Source: Paenibacillus lycopersici (GTDB lineage: Bacteria; Bacillota; Bacilli; Paenibacillales; Paenibacillaceae). Taken from it: a stretch of 64,000 nt of DNA. Positions within the stretch are counted from its first letter, which is position 1. Every line of letters starts with the position of its first letter. The translations under genes were made by a program, and so were the position numbers. Below are positions 17,053 to 26,442 of the stretch, piece after piece. Below the pieces are notes generated by a model that was not told where the DNA came from, searched no databases, and saw only the letters and a list, made by a program, of their open reading frames with translations. The stretch spans positions 5,616,001-5,680,000 of the forward strand of contig NZ_CP048209.1 in the NCBI RefSeq assembly GCF_010119935.1, given 5' to 3'.

Positions 17053-18811
17053 GCTCCCGCTCCTCCTCTCCAAGCACCAGCAGACCGAACAATCCATTCG
17101 CCCGCATAAGCTCATCGTATGTCCCCATCTCGGCAATCCTTCCTTGGTCCATCACGACAATGAGGTCGTAGTGACGGATCGTCGAGATGCGATGAGCGAC
17201 CGTTAACGTTGTTCTACCGAGCAGAAGTCTGTCCAAGGCTTGCATGACATCGGATTCGGTCTGACTATCAAGCGCGGAGGTCGCTTCGTCGAGCACGACA
17301 ATTGCAGGGTTCTTAATTAACATTCTTGCAATCGCGATTCGCTGCTTCTGACCGCCGGAAAGCTTGTTTCCTCGCTCTCCTACTAACGTATCGTAGCCGT
17401 TAGGCAGCTCCATAATGAAATCATGGGCGCTGGCTGCCCGCGCTGCCGCCTCGACCTCGTCATCCGTTGCTTCCGGGTTTCCAAACCGGATATTGTCGCT
17501 AATGGATGCTCCGAACAAGTACGTTTCTTGAAAAACGAAACCGACTGCCTCTCTCAGTTGGCCTATCGATAAACGCTGAATCGGCGTATCATCCAATAAG
17601 ATTTCACCCGCTCGAGGATCGTAGAATCGACTCACCAGTTTGGTCAAGGTAGACTTTCCGTTACCGCTTGTCCCTACGATGGCCACGCGTTGCCCAGGCG
17701 ACAGAGCCAGATCGAAACCGCGAAGGATGTTTTCCTCTCTGCCATATCCAAAATGTACGTTTCGGAACTCGAGTCCGCCTTGGATCGCAGACAATGCTGC
17801 GGGCTTAAGTAATTCGATAACTTCCGGCTTCAGTTTCATGAAACGGTATAGCGCCTCCGCCTTATGAACGAGCACTTTCTGCTCGGACAGCAGCGTGACG
17901 ACCGTCGTCATGGTGAACATCGAGCGGAAATACAGGAGCAGGAAGGCGATGAACTCGCCTACGCTGACCATGTTTCCTTGAATGAGCTGGAAGCCGTACA
18001 CAAACAACAGAATTGCGCCTCCGTAGACGGAGATACGTCTTAAGATGGCTCTGATATTAATGTAAATAAAATGCATGAACAGATGATGGGAAGCTCTTTC
18101 GTTCGTTTCCAGGCTTCGACGGATATCCCAGTTCTCCGCCGCATGGACACGAAGCTCAAGCGATGCCGACAAACTGTCATATTGTTTTTTGCCGAGCTCC
18201 TTAAATTCATCCATACTGGATCGTATGTAGAGAACGGCCTTCTTCTCGAAATAGGGCGCGGAGAAATAATAAAGCAGAATACAAGGCACGAAGAGCAGGG
18301 ATAACCGCGGGCTAATGGTCATCAAGTAGCCCACGGTAATGACCAGCATCATCACGTTCTGTACAATAGAAGGGAAATAGCGTCTGTAGATTTCATGAAT
18401 AGCGGGGATTTCCGTGTTGAAGAACGTTAACGTCTCTCCGACCGAGTGTCGTTCGTAGTAAGGAAAGCCAAGCTGGCGTAGCTGTGCAAATACCGCCTGC
18501 TGAAGGTCTCTTGAGGTTTTCTCCTGGATGATTAGCCCGAGCGTGTTTTTTCGGTTATTCGCGATGATCATCGCGGCAAGCAGGACAAGCAGGACGGCAA
18601 GCACGGAATAAAATAAAGCGAGATTTCGTTCCGGCAGCACCGTATCAATGAATACCTGAATGCATTTGGGAACGGCGACTAAGATCAAACTGCCGAGGAT
18701 GCCTAGCATCAAGTACCCGATGAACAGCCCCCTATACGGCTTCATATAGGATAAACACCAGGCATAAACAATTCTGAAGCTATAATTGGTCTGTTGCGGA
18801 TCTTCTTCCAT
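17018..18811 (-). CDS. ABC transporter, fused membrane and ATPase domains (first subunit)
   Basis: ATG 18811 follows GGGGGGCTAAT and is preferred over ATG 18844, which has no ribosome site; the product is 597 residues. Membrane domain, then Walker A GTSGNGKST, signature LSGGQKQRIAIAR and Walker B IVVLDEATSALD with H-loop TVAHRISTI. Both sites look intact in both partners, so neither half shows the degenerate Walker B of many heterodimeric exporters. Transcribed first, with the second subunit overlapping its end. Nothing nearby indicates the substrate. Confidence 0.93.
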   Translation of the reverse strand: MEEDPQQTNYSFRIVYAWCLSYMKPYRGLFIGYLMLGILGSLILVAVPKCIQVFIDTVLPERNLALFYSVLAVLLVLLAAMIIANNRKNTLGLIIQEKTSRDLQQAVFAQLRQLGFPYYERHSVGETLTFFNTEIPAIHEIYRRYFPSIVQNVMMLVITVGYLMTISPRLSLLFVPCILLYYFSAPYFEKKAVLYIRSSMDEFKELGKKQYDSLSASLELRVHAAENWDIRRSLETNERASHHLFMHFIYINIRAILRRISVYGGAILLFVYGFQLIQGNMVSVGEFIAFLLLYFRSMFTMTTVVTLLSEQKVLVHKAEALYRFMKLKPEVIELLKPAALSAIQGGLEFRNVHFGYGREENILRGFDLALSPGQRVAIVGTSGNGKSTLTKLVSRFYDPRAGEILLDDTPIQRLSIGQLREAVGFVFQETYLFGASISDNIRFGNPEATDDEVEAAARAASAHDFIMELPNGYDTLVGERGNKLSGGQKQRIAIARMLIKNPAIVVLDEATSALDSQTESDVMQALDRLLLGRTTLTVAHRISTIRHYDLIVVMDQGRIAEMGTYDELMRANGLFGLLVLGEEEREHERREMDQNVS

Positions 18812-18972
18812 ATTAGCCCCCCTATACGATTCAAGCGATTCCATATATAGGGAAATATATCACTAAAAGAGGCGGGTGTATACGGATATAAAATGCCTTT
18901 GCGCCCCTGCAGACCAAGGACGTCGACCCGCCGCGTGGAGTAGGATGTTACCTGTTGCCGGGCCTTCTTGAA

Positions 18973-19365
18973 TCACGATCGATTCCTCTCGCTAACCAAC
19001 CAAGTCTTGGCCTCTTCAGGATCGGAATAAAAGGATATGAGATGCTTGAATCCCGCTTTCCTTATTCTCCTTTTGATTCTCCATTCATCCCACCTGGATA
19101 AGCCCACGAACGATAATTTCTCGATATAATCATTTATATTCGTAAGATTATTGATAATCTCATGAAGTACTCGATCCGTAATTGAAGTTTTGTACATATC
19201 AATCCATATTTTTAATTTCTTGTTCGTTTCCATAATGAATGCTTCCTCAAGTTTCATTAATTCAAATAGTTTCGCTTCGTCAGAGTAATGATTGCCATAT
19301 TTAAGACAATGGATTTCCCCGCCTTTGTAGTAATATGGAAAAATCGAGCCGCCTGGCGATTTCAT
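18973..19365 (-). CDS. Unknown protein, possible STAS-like fold
   Basis: The 130-residue protein has a central pattern KLKIWIDMYKTSITDRVLHEIINNL, then KLSFVGLSRWDEWRIKRRIR and HLISFYSDPEEAKTWL. Alternating strand and helix with a final E-A-x-x-W-L is reminiscent of STAS/SpoIIAA-like domains, a weak resemblance only. The start ATG at 19365 lies close to a plausible upstream region but has no strong ribosome site; an internal start such as MKLEEAFIMETN is possible. Low GC compared with neighbours. Confidence 0.6.
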   Translation of the reverse strand: MKSPGGSIFPYYYKGGEIHCLKYGNHYSDEAKLFELMKLEEAFIMETNKKLKIWIDMYKTSITDRVLHEIINNLTNINDYIEKLSFVGLSRWDEWRIKRRIRKAGFKHLISFYSDPEEAKTWLVSERNRS

Positions 19366-19413
19366 GCTACGTCACTCCATTCGCTTGAAATGTGCGCAAA
19401 TATGAAAATCAAT

Positions 19414-19968
19414 TTAATTACACTCTTCAGCCAGGAGAGCATAGATGAGGGTATCGGTAAATAAGCTGCCAAAAGCGTATGCCCTTAACAGGCCCTCTTT
19501 CTTAAAATCCAATTTTTCCAATAGTCTTATCGACGCTTTATTTTCAGGCATCGCCATAGCTTGAATCCGATGCAATCCTAATTGATGAAACCCGAAAGGG
19601 AGTATAGCTCCTAAAGCCTCAATCATGATCCCCTTGTTCCATTGTTCTGCAGACAGGTTATAACTGACATTTGCCATCGATCCTCTAACAAAGCTCCCTA
19701 GTATGCACGTGCCGCAAATCTGATTGGTTTCCTTGAAGGCTATGCCCCACACAATCATTTCTTTTCTTTTAAAAGCATTCCGAAAGCGCACAAAGGTGCT
19801 TGCGACCGTTTTTATATCTTTGGGACAATCATACCCCCAAAACCTTGTTACCTCCTGGTCAGAAAAGTAAGTATAGTAATCTTCCGCATCATCTGGTTGA
19901 AGCTCTCGCAATACTAATCGTTCTGTCTCCATCATAGGGAATTCTTGAAACGACTCGTTGAAACGCAT
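19414..19968 (-). CDS. GNAT acetyltransferase, RimJ/RimL type
   Basis: The 184-residue protein begins METERLVLRELQPDDAEDYY after a short extension and contains GTCILGSF, the AEQWNKGIMIEALGAILPF acetyl-CoA region and MPENKASIRLLEKLDFKKEG, the classic order of RimJ/RimL-type N-acetyltransferases. TTAGGAGGCTAACAT precedes the ATG. This group acetylates N-terminal alpha-amines of ribosomal proteins or small molecules. Monocistronic by spacing. Confidence 0.92.
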   Translation of the reverse strand: MRFNESFQEFPMMETERLVLRELQPDDAEDYYTYFSDQEVTRFWGYDCPKDIKTVASTFVRFRNAFKRKEMIVWGIAFKETNQICGTCILGSFVRGSMANVSYNLSAEQWNKGIMIEALGAILPFGFHQLGLHRIQAMAMPENKASIRLLEKLDFKKEGLLRAYAFGSLFTDTLIYALLAEECN

Positions 19969-20084
19969 ATGTTAGCCTCCTAAAAAAACCGTATTAGAGA
20001 GAGTTCCACAATCATCCTGTTCATCCTTCTTTCGGGATTTCATATTGGATGACGGAGCATCGCTTTGTGCGGACCTTGTAGTGT

Positions 20085-20117
20085 AAAGAAGGCTGCTGAA
20101 ACAAGAGTTCCGCAGCC
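20085..20117 (-). terminator. Terminator after secDF
   Basis: GGCTGC pairs with GCAGCC around an imperfect stem; the minus strand then reads TTCTTTAC. It lies about 60 bp after the secDF stop codon. Confidence 0.6.
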
Positions 20118-20178
20118 CTCAAGCTATAGTTCTCTAACAAGCTGGATTAGATTAAGCGAGCGCTTGAACGATCCAGAT

Positions 20179-22317
20179 TCACTTCTTCGTACGCGGCCCT
20201 AATCGGGTACGCTTGTACAGCATCATCCATAGCTGCGCGGCGATAAAGATCGAGGAATACGTGCCGCACGTAAGACCGAACAGCAGCGCAAGCGAGAACA
20301 GCCTTATGCTCTCCCCGCCCATAACGAACAAAGCCAAGGCGGCGAAGAAGACGGTAAGCACCGTGAACACGGAACGCCGCATCGTCTGCCATAAACTTGT
20401 ATTGACGAGCCGTTCCAGCTGCTCCGCGGTTGCGGGCCGTTCCTTCCGCATATGACTGCGGATCCGGTCGAAAATCACGATCGTATCGTTAAGCGAATAC
20501 CCGATAATCGTCAAGATCGCGGCGATGAAGGTCAGATCGACCTCAAGCCCGAATAGGGAGAATAGCGCGATCGGGATCAAAATATCATGAGCGAGCGCGA
20601 TGATGCATGCAATGCCGAACAAATAATGAAATCGAAGTGCCGTGTACAGCACGATCGCACCGGCGGCCATCAGAACGGCGTAACCGGCCTTCTTCACGGT
20701 TTCGTCGGCGATGACGGGATTGACCGTCGATTCCTGCCCGGTCACCTGCTCCCCGTACAGCTGCCGCAGCTTGTCCTCGATCGAGTCGATCTGTGAGGAA
20801 GACAACGCGCTGCCGAACGTCGTAACGGCGGAGGAACCGCTGCCGGAACCCGCCTTAACGATGGGCTTCATGTCAACGGACGGTACGACTTCTTGAATTG
20901 CCGCCGCGATGTCCGCGGCTTCGAACCGCGCTCCAATGGTCAGCTCCAGCCTTGTCCCCGACTTGAAATCCACCCCGAGCTCCAGTCCTCTGAATAGTAT
21001 CGCCGCCAATCCCAAGACGAGTATTAGCGCGGAGAGGCTCAAGAATCGCTTTCTGTGCTTGACGAGATTCGGATGCCGGACAGGTTTACTGGACTTGCCT
21101 CCATTGCGCACGCCGAACCAGCCGACGCTGCGGAGCGCATTTCTGCGAAGCAGCAGCCATAGGAATAGCCTCGAACCGTATACATTGGTGAGCAGACTGA
21201 CGACGATTGTCATGGTCAGCACGATCGCAAAGCCTTTGACGGAGCCGTCGCCGAAAATCGTTAATAGAAGGGCGGCAATGAGCGTCGTCACATGCGCGTC
21301 GATAATCGTGGCCATGGAGGCGCGCGCACCGATGCGGCAGGCGGAGCGAAGGCTTTTCCCTTCCCGCAGCTCCTCTCTAATCTTCTCGTACGTAATAATA
21401 TTCGCATCGACAGCCATGCCGATGGCGAGCACGAAACCGGCGATGCCGGACAACGTCAGCGACGCGTCCATCCAATCCAGCGCGAGCAGGCCGATGTAGG
21501 CGAAGCAGGCAATGGTCAGATTCGCTACCAGCCCCGCGAGCCGATAGACCGCAGCCATAAAAACGAGAATCGCCGCGGCCGCCATGCCGCCCGCAAGCAG
21601 CGTGCGATGCAGCGCCTCCTCTCCGAGGCTGGGCGAAATCGTATCGACCTGCAGCTCGATGAGTTGGGCGGGAAGCGAGCCGGCGTTCAACAGGTCCTTG
21701 AGCTCGGTCGCGGAATCCCGATCGCCGCTTGATATGGCGGAGACGCCATCGCTGACGACAGCTTGCACGACGGCTTCCGATACAACGTTGTCATCCAGCA
21801 GGAACGTAAGCGTCCTGCCCAGATTGTCCTGCGTGACCCGCTTTAGCTTCGCCGGATCTTTGAATTTGACAATGACCTCGGGGCGATTCAGTGCATCGAG
21901 CCCCGAATCCGCGCCGTTCGGCAGCAGATCGCCGCCATCCAGCACGACGTGATGCTGATCGTCTATAATGCTGAGATAGGCCGACTGGCTGATCAGCTTC
22001 CGCAGCTTCGTCTGATCGGCGTTGCCGGCAATCCGGACGCGAATCCGGTCGGCGCCTTCGATCGTCAGCTCCGGCTCGGACACCTTCGTCATGTTGACGC
22101 GTTTCTCGATCATTCGTTCGGTCGCGAGCAGCAGAGGCTTCGTCGCTTGCTGTTCGGAATCGATCGGCTTCACTTGATAGAGGATGTCGAAGCCGCCCTT
22201 AAGATCGAGGCCCAGCTTCAAATTGCCGACGATATGCGGCAGCGTCGATGTCATCAGCGCCAGCACGAAAAGAACCATCACTATGAACGGCAGCACGCTT
22301 TTTATGGTTTTGGACAA
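20179..22317 (-). CDS. secDF: Fused protein translocase subunit SecDF
   Basis: The 712-residue protein combines SecD (first about 400 residues) and SecF (rest), as in Bacillus. Diagnostic segments are LKLGLDLKGGFDILYQV near the N-terminus, SGIAGFVLAIGMAVDANI in SecD, LGVDFKSGTRLEL at the SecF start, and IGYSLNDTIVIFDRIRSH in SecF. Twelve membrane helices and two large extracytoplasmic domains are expected. SecDF uses the proton gradient to help pull exported proteins across the membrane behind SecYEG. Monocistronic, with a terminator downstream. Confidence 0.96.
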   Translation of the reverse strand: MSKTIKSVLPFIVMVLFVLALMTSTLPHIVGNLKLGLDLKGGFDILYQVKPIDSEQQATKPLLLATERMIEKRVNMTKVSEPELTIEGADRIRVRIAGNADQTKLRKLISQSAYLSIIDDQHHVVLDGGDLLPNGADSGLDALNRPEVIVKFKDPAKLKRVTQDNLGRTLTFLLDDNVVSEAVVQAVVSDGVSAISSGDRDSATELKDLLNAGSLPAQLIELQVDTISPSLGEEALHRTLLAGGMAAAAILVFMAAVYRLAGLVANLTIACFAYIGLLALDWMDASLTLSGIAGFVLAIGMAVDANIITYEKIREELREGKSLRSACRIGARASMATIIDAHVTTLIAALLLTIFGDGSVKGFAIVLTMTIVVSLLTNVYGSRLFLWLLLRRNALRSVGWFGVRNGGKSSKPVRHPNLVKHRKRFLSLSALILVLGLAAILFRGLELGVDFKSGTRLELTIGARFEAADIAAAIQEVVPSVDMKPIVKAGSGSGSSAVTTFGSALSSSQIDSIEDKLRQLYGEQVTGQESTVNPVIADETVKKAGYAVLMAAGAIVLYTALRFHYLFGIACIIALAHDILIPIALFSLFGLEVDLTFIAAILTIIGYSLNDTIVIFDRIRSHMRKERPATAEQLERLVNTSLWQTMRRSVFTVLTVFFAALALFVMGGESIRLFSLALLFGLTCGTYSSIFIAAQLWMMLYKRTRLGPRTKK

Positions 22318-22345
22318 TTCGAATTCTCCCTTTCATTCTATAGAA

Positions 22346-22705
22346 TCATAGAGGAACAGGGAGCAAGCTCATATAGCGGGATTGAAAACGAACGGGGTTG
22401 AGGACATAGAGCACTTTGAGGATTTGCACGGGAGAACGGAAGTAGAACTTCAGCCTGACTTTGGGGGGATAGGAGGACGAGAGCAGAAGAAGAAATATAA
22501 ACGATAATAAAACCTGCGACGCATGCTGGCCGTTCTTGGCTGCGCCAAATTCGATCGCACCCAAACTATAATCGTCGCCGCCCGCGGTAAACGCCGGCCC
22601 GGACGCATACTTGTAATCGGAGGCGGAATCGGCATGCAGCAGCGGACATAAGCAAGCCATGAGCAGGACCGCGACTGCGAGCGCGATAGAGATCCATTTT
22701 CTCAT
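22346..22705 (-). CDS. Secreted or membrane small protein of unknown function
   Basis: ATG 22705 follows GGAGGTGTTACG. The 119-residue product has a signal peptide (MRKWISIALAVAVLLMACL, cleavage near HADS), a polar segment, then one hydrophobic stretch VLLSFIFLLLLSSS followed by a basic region KVRLKFYFRSP. No family recognised. Located 28 bp upstream of secDF; the close spacing suggests co-transcription. Confidence 0.65.
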   Translation of the reverse strand: MRKWISIALAVAVLLMACLCPLLHADSASDYKYASGPAFTAGGDDYSLGAIEFGAAKNGQHASQVLLSFIFLLLLSSSYPPKVRLKFYFRSPVQILKVLYVLNPVRFQSRYMSLLPVPL

Positions 22706-22795
22706 CGTAACACCTCCCTTCCGCATAGCGGGATTATAGCATACTTTCATGCAGAAGATAAGGAATACGGTAGTTACGAATAAGCAGAAGTTCAT

Positions 22796-23278
22796 TCATG
22801 ATAAGCTTTTTATCATTCTGATACTATGTCCTTCCAGTTCGTCTTCTGTATACCCTCGAGAGATATAGAATCCAACTGCATCAGACCAGTGGTGCATCGT
22901 TTTAAGCATGATTTTCGTATAGCCTCGAGCGCTTGCAATCTCCTCCAACGCATCGATCATTCGACTTGCATAGCCATTTCTTCTGTATGCTTGCTTGACA
23001 GACATACGTACGATTCTACCTGTGTTATCATTAACGGTTCTCAATGCCCCGCAACATACGACCTCGTCTCGTAATAAACCAACCAGAAAAATATTTTCCT
23101 GCTTGACGTAGCTTTGCATGATATCGTTCAGGTCAGGATTAAGCGAGGTATCCAGGAAACCGAAATGTTCCTTTAATCCTTGAAGAATCACTTCTCTTGC
23201 TTGTGTTTGCGTATGTTCATTTACGCTTTGAATCCTTAATTCGTCCATGCATGTCGGTTTGTCTGCGTTACGCCGCAT
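22796..23278 (-). CDS. GNAT acetyltransferase
   Basis: About 160 residues with the GNAT core: FLVGLLRDEVVCCGALR, then the acetyl-CoA loop RMSVKQAYRRNGYASRMIDAL and YTKIMLKTMHHWSDAVGFYISRGY. Start choice is uncertain: ATG 23278 is 11 bases from AAGGAG, ATG 23287 only two, and MDELRIQ at 23248 has no clear site. Substrate unknown. Confidence 0.85.
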   Translation of the reverse strand: MRRNADKPTCMDELRIQSVNEHTQTQAREVILQGLKEHFGFLDTSLNPDLNDIMQSYVKQENIFLVGLLRDEVVCCGALRTVNDNTGRIVRMSVKQAYRRNGYASRMIDALEEIASARGYTKIMLKTMHHWSDAVGFYISRGYTEDELEGHSIRMIKSLS

Positions 23279-23372
23279 GGGCCGCATCTCTCCTTATATC
23301 CCCGTTTCGCCTATCTTGGAGCAGGCGGCTTATAGTCATAGTCCTGCAGCCTGCTCACTGTATATCATTCTC

Positions 23373-23741
23373 TTATGCCTGCATGACGCCCAGCGCAAGG
23401 AGCACCCAGCCGGCCATGAAACAAAGCCCGCCGAGCGGAGTTACGGGGCCGAGAAATCTGGCTCTCTTCACGCTCAGGACATACAGACTGCCCGAGAACA
23501 GCACGATTCCCGCGAACAGAAGCCAGCCCGCCGCCTTGATCATTCCGACATCCGGATTATGGGCAGCAAGCAGGCCGACCAGAATGATGCCTAATGCATG
23601 CGTGATATGATACTGTACGCCAACCTCATAAATCTTCAGCTTGTCGGGCGCCAGCTTGCTCTTCATGATATGCGCGCCGAAGGCGCCGATCGCCACCGCC
23701 AGCACCATCAAGATGCTGCCCAGCACTACGAATGTTTGCAT
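23373..23741 (-). CDS. DUF423 family membrane protein
   Basis: The 122-residue protein matches the YwdK/DUF423 pattern: AIGAFGAHIMKSKL, a YHITHALGIILVG segment, and final WLLFAGIVLFSGSLYVLSV and GLCFMAGWVLLALG helices, giving four predicted membrane segments. The function of this widely conserved family is unknown. The downstream gene ends 55 bp away, so it is probably independent of the zinc-ribbon pair. Confidence 0.92.
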   Translation of the reverse strand: MQTFVVLGSILMVLAVAIGAFGAHIMKSKLAPDKLKIYEVGVQYHITHALGIILVGLLAAHNPDVGMIKAAGWLLFAGIVLFSGSLYVLSVKRARFLGPVTPLGGLCFMAGWVLLALGVMQA

Positions 23742-23781
23742 AGCCTCATAACCTTCATTTCCTTATTTGATTTGCGGCTGA

Positions 23782-24900
23782 TTACGACCGCTGCGTACAT
23801 AACACAACAACCACGCTGACCACGATTAAGCAGCATAGAACAAAACCTGCGATTTTCCACGGGCTCCTTGGCACATAGCCGGTGACAAGCTTGGTTTCGC
23901 CGTTCACCATGTAGCGGTACGTTTTGTCCTTGTACCTGTAGCTCGCATTCCACACCGGCAGCAGAATATGCTTGTATGTCCGATCGGAATAGCTGGTGTC
24001 GATGTCCAGGTTGCGAATTTCATCTCCGCCGATCAGGCTCCTGATATCGCCTCGCAGCCGGGCGGTTATACGGGCCGCCGCCTGCTCCCATCCATCCTTC
24101 AACGAGACCGAATAACGTTCCGCCATGAATCCGCTCAAATATTCCGGTTTATAGGCGGTCAGCTGATCCAGCTGATAATCATGGAGCTTGTGGAGCAGCT
24201 CGCTGTCATATTGCCCGGAAGCCGGAATAAGCAGATCGTCAAAGAAATGCTCGTAGTTGCCGCTGGTCCAATGCCATACCGTATATCGGACATTTTCCGT
24301 GTACGTCTCGGTCTTACCGTTAACGGTGCGGGTTCGTATCTCCTGCCGGTAATGATACACGCCAACCTCAGCCCGGTACGAAGAGGCGGTCTGGGCATCA
24401 TAGGTCCAGAACGGCACATAGATCCCGTTCAGATTGGACGCCACCGACTGTTTTTTGAATTCGTTTGGAATAAACCACTTTTTACGACGCCATGTCTGGA
24501 AGGCCTGCCCGGCTTGTTCCTTTGATACGCGGAACGGAATAACGAATTCCGGCCGGATGCTGTTCAGGCTGCCTTGCGACAGCACCTTGGGCGAACCGCA
24601 GAAGCCGCACACCGTCGCCGTCTGACGGGCAGGCAGCAGCATCTCGCCGCCGCAATTGTCGCATTTGATGACCTGCTGCTCCATGCCCCAATCCATCATA
24701 GCGGCGTCGCTCTCATCGGCCCAATTCAGCTCATGCTCGACCGGGGTTTCCCCCGGCCCCTCCGCAATCGGCTTCTCGTTGCCGCAATAGCGGCATTTCA
24801 GCATTTGGCTGGCGATATCGAACTCCATTTGCCCGCCGCAGGCCTGGCACGGGAACACGGCCGCTTGTTCTTCCCGCTCCGGATGCTCCTTATCTCCCAT
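23782..24900 (-). CDS. Zinc-ribbon membrane protein, YdjG-like
   Basis: The 372-residue protein starts with two C-x-x-C zinc-ribbon pairs (PCQACGGQMEF with LKCRYCGNEKP; IKCDNCGGEM with TVCGFCGSPK). A long middle domain (FVIPFRVSKEQAGQAFQTWR, WTYDAQTASSYRAEVG) is followed by a C-terminal membrane helix (IAGFVLCCLIVVSVVVVL). This matches the B. subtilis YdjG type, whose gene sits with PspA- and SPFH-type genes. Its neighbour here is the SPFH/zinc-ribbon protein 13 bp upstream, so the two probably act together at the membrane, perhaps recruiting it in envelope stress (inference). Confidence 0.82.
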   Translation of the reverse strand: MGDKEHPEREEQAAVFPCQACGGQMEFDIASQMLKCRYCGNEKPIAEGPGETPVEHELNWADESDAAMMDWGMEQQVIKCDNCGGEMLLPARQTATVCGFCGSPKVLSQGSLNSIRPEFVIPFRVSKEQAGQAFQTWRRKKWFIPNEFKKQSVASNLNGIYVPFWTYDAQTASSYRAEVGVYHYRQEIRTRTVNGKTETYTENVRYTVWHWTSGNYEHFFDDLLIPASGQYDSELLHKLHDYQLDQLTAYKPEYLSGFMAERYSVSLKDGWEQAAARITARLRGDIRSLIGGDEIRNLDIDTSYSDRTYKHILLPVWNASYRYKDKTYRYMVNGETKLVTGYVPRSPWKIAGFVLCCLIVVSVVVVLCTQRS

Positions 24901-24913
24901 TGCGAATCATCCC

Positions 24914-25984
24914 CTACGCCTTCGTGCCGCAGCTGGAGCAAAACTTGGCTCCCGCAGCAAGCGGATTTCCGCATTCCGAACAGAAACGGCGCTCAGGGCG
25001 CGCTGTCCCGCACTCTACGCAAAATTTATCCTCCGCCTTCAGGCCGTGGCCGCATTGCTGGCATAATACGGCTTCGGCTTTCGCCGGCTCCGTTTCCTTC
25101 GCCGGAGGCTCCGGCGGTTTGGCGCCAGGCGCAGACATCATCTGATTCACCATTTGCCCCATCGCCATACCGGCTCCAAGCCCCGCTCCGGCGCCCGCCA
25201 GACCGCCCCCGGGGTTGTTCGCCGCTTCGCGAATCGATTCGGCCGTCTGAAACTTCAGGTATTGATCGAGATTGCCGGTAATATTCATCGAAGATTTGCG
25301 GTCGATGACCCGCTCGACTTCCTCCGGCAAGGAAATATTCTCAATGACGAATCCGGCCAGCGCAAGCCCCATCGCGCCAAACTTCGGTTCAAGCTTGGCA
25401 GCGGCCTGCTCGCTCAGTTCATCGTAATGCATGGCGAGATCGATGACGGGAATTGACGATTCGGCGAGCAGATCGCTGAGGCCGGATACGATCATCGTCT
25501 TGAAGAAGCCGTTCAGCTGCGCCGGACTATACGACTCCTGAGAGCCCAGAATCTCCCGCATAAACAAAGCCGGATCCTTAATCTTGAAGGAGTAATTGCC
25601 GAACCCCCGCGCGCGCACGATGCCGAATTCTTGATCCCGCATCATGACGGGATTGCTCGTGCCCCATTTCTGATCCGTCTGAATCGTCGTATTCATGAAG
25701 TAGACATCCGCTTTGAACGGGGAATTGAAATCGAATTTCCATGACTTCAGCGCCGTCAGCACCGGCATATTCTGCGTGTGAAGCTCATATCGGCCGGGCC
25801 CGAATACATCCGCGACCGTGCCCTCGTTCAAGAAGACCGCCGCCTGCCCTTCACGAACCGTCAGCTGTGCGCCCATCTTAATCGCATGATCGTATGCCGG
25901 GAAATGGTACACCAGCGAATCCGTATTCTCCACCCATTCAATGACTTCAATAAACTGGCCTTTAATAAATGAAAACAGTCCCAT
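24914..25984 (-). CDS. SPFH-domain protein with zinc-ribbon tail, YdjI-like
   Basis: ATG 25984 lies 6 bases after GGAGG and is preferred over ATG 26023; product 356 residues. The SPFH/virion-core-like domain runs from FIKGQFIEVIEWVENTDSLVY through GFVIENISLPEEVER. A Gly/Ala-rich linker and two C-terminal zinc ribbons (LCQQCGHG...FCVECGTA, FCSECGNP...FCSSCGTKA) complete it. B. subtilis YdjI has the same order. It forms a two-gene unit with the YdjG-like gene and a probable third gene of 59 codons upstream. Confidence 0.88.
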   Translation of the reverse strand: MGLFSFIKGQFIEVIEWVENTDSLVYHFPAYDHAIKMGAQLTVREGQAAVFLNEGTVADVFGPGRYELHTQNMPVLTALKSWKFDFNSPFKADVYFMNTTIQTDQKWGTSNPVMMRDQEFGIVRARGFGNYSFKIKDPALFMREILGSQESYSPAQLNGFFKTMIVSGLSDLLAESSIPVIDLAMHYDELSEQAAAKLEPKFGAMGLALAGFVIENISLPEEVERVIDRKSSMNITGNLDQYLKFQTAESIREAANNPGGGLAGAGAGLGAGMAMGQMVNQMMSAPGAKPPEPPAKETEPAKAEAVLCQQCGHGLKAEDKFCVECGTARPERRFCSECGNPLAAGAKFCSSCGTKA

Positions 25985-26062
25985 CCTCATCCTCCGTTCA
26001 ACGATGCCGCCCCGCGGCTTCACATGATTCCTTATTATACGGCAAATTCACTCGACCCGCGA

Positions 26063-26242
26063 TTAACCATTCGATGAAACAATGAATTGAACGACTCCAA
26101 CCGCAATCAGCGTAAGTACGACAACAACAATAAACCTGATTGTGAAATTGATTATCCTAGAAGAATGAGGTCTCCGATGGAGTTGATTTTCGATGCTGGC
26201 CAAACGTTCCTTAAGCTCTTGGATCTCTTTATCGCGTTCCAT
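26063..26242 (-). CDS. 59-residue coiled-coil/membrane protein
   Basis: ATG 26242 follows AAAGGAGCTTCGCC. The product starts with a charged heptad-like helix, RDKEIQELKERLASIENQL, continues with HRRPHSSRI, and ends in one membrane helix FIVVVVLTLIAVGVVQFIV. This resembles XhlA-type or other short coiled-coil membrane anchors. It lies 78 bp upstream of the SPFH gene on the same strand and may belong to that unit. Codon usage and ribosome site support it as real. Confidence 0.75.
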   Translation of the reverse strand: MERDKEIQELKERLASIENQLHRRPHSSRIINFTIRFIVVVVLTLIAVGVVQFIVSSNG

Positions 26243-26350
26243 GGCGAAGCTCCTTTCGTCACTTTAAGGCGTGAAGCAACCCGGTGTTTAGAGGAAGAAC
26301 GACCCGGCTCCTCATTGTTTACGGAGCCGAAGCAAGAATGTTGCACAAAC

Positions 26351-26390
26351 CTGCCCGTTGAACCGCAGCCGATCATATCATAAGGCTGCC
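26351..26390. repeat. Hairpin resembling the cassette-junction right end
   Basis: CTGCCCGTTGAAC is followed by a GCAGCC/GGCTGC stem (26365-26389). The order CTGCCCGTT then GCAGCC hairpin recalls J4 and J1, but the second repeat is absent, so the relation is doubtful. Confidence 0.35.
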
Positions 26391-26442
26391 CCGGGTACTG
26401 AACCAGGACAACCTTCGTCTAGCAGCAGCAATTAATATATGC

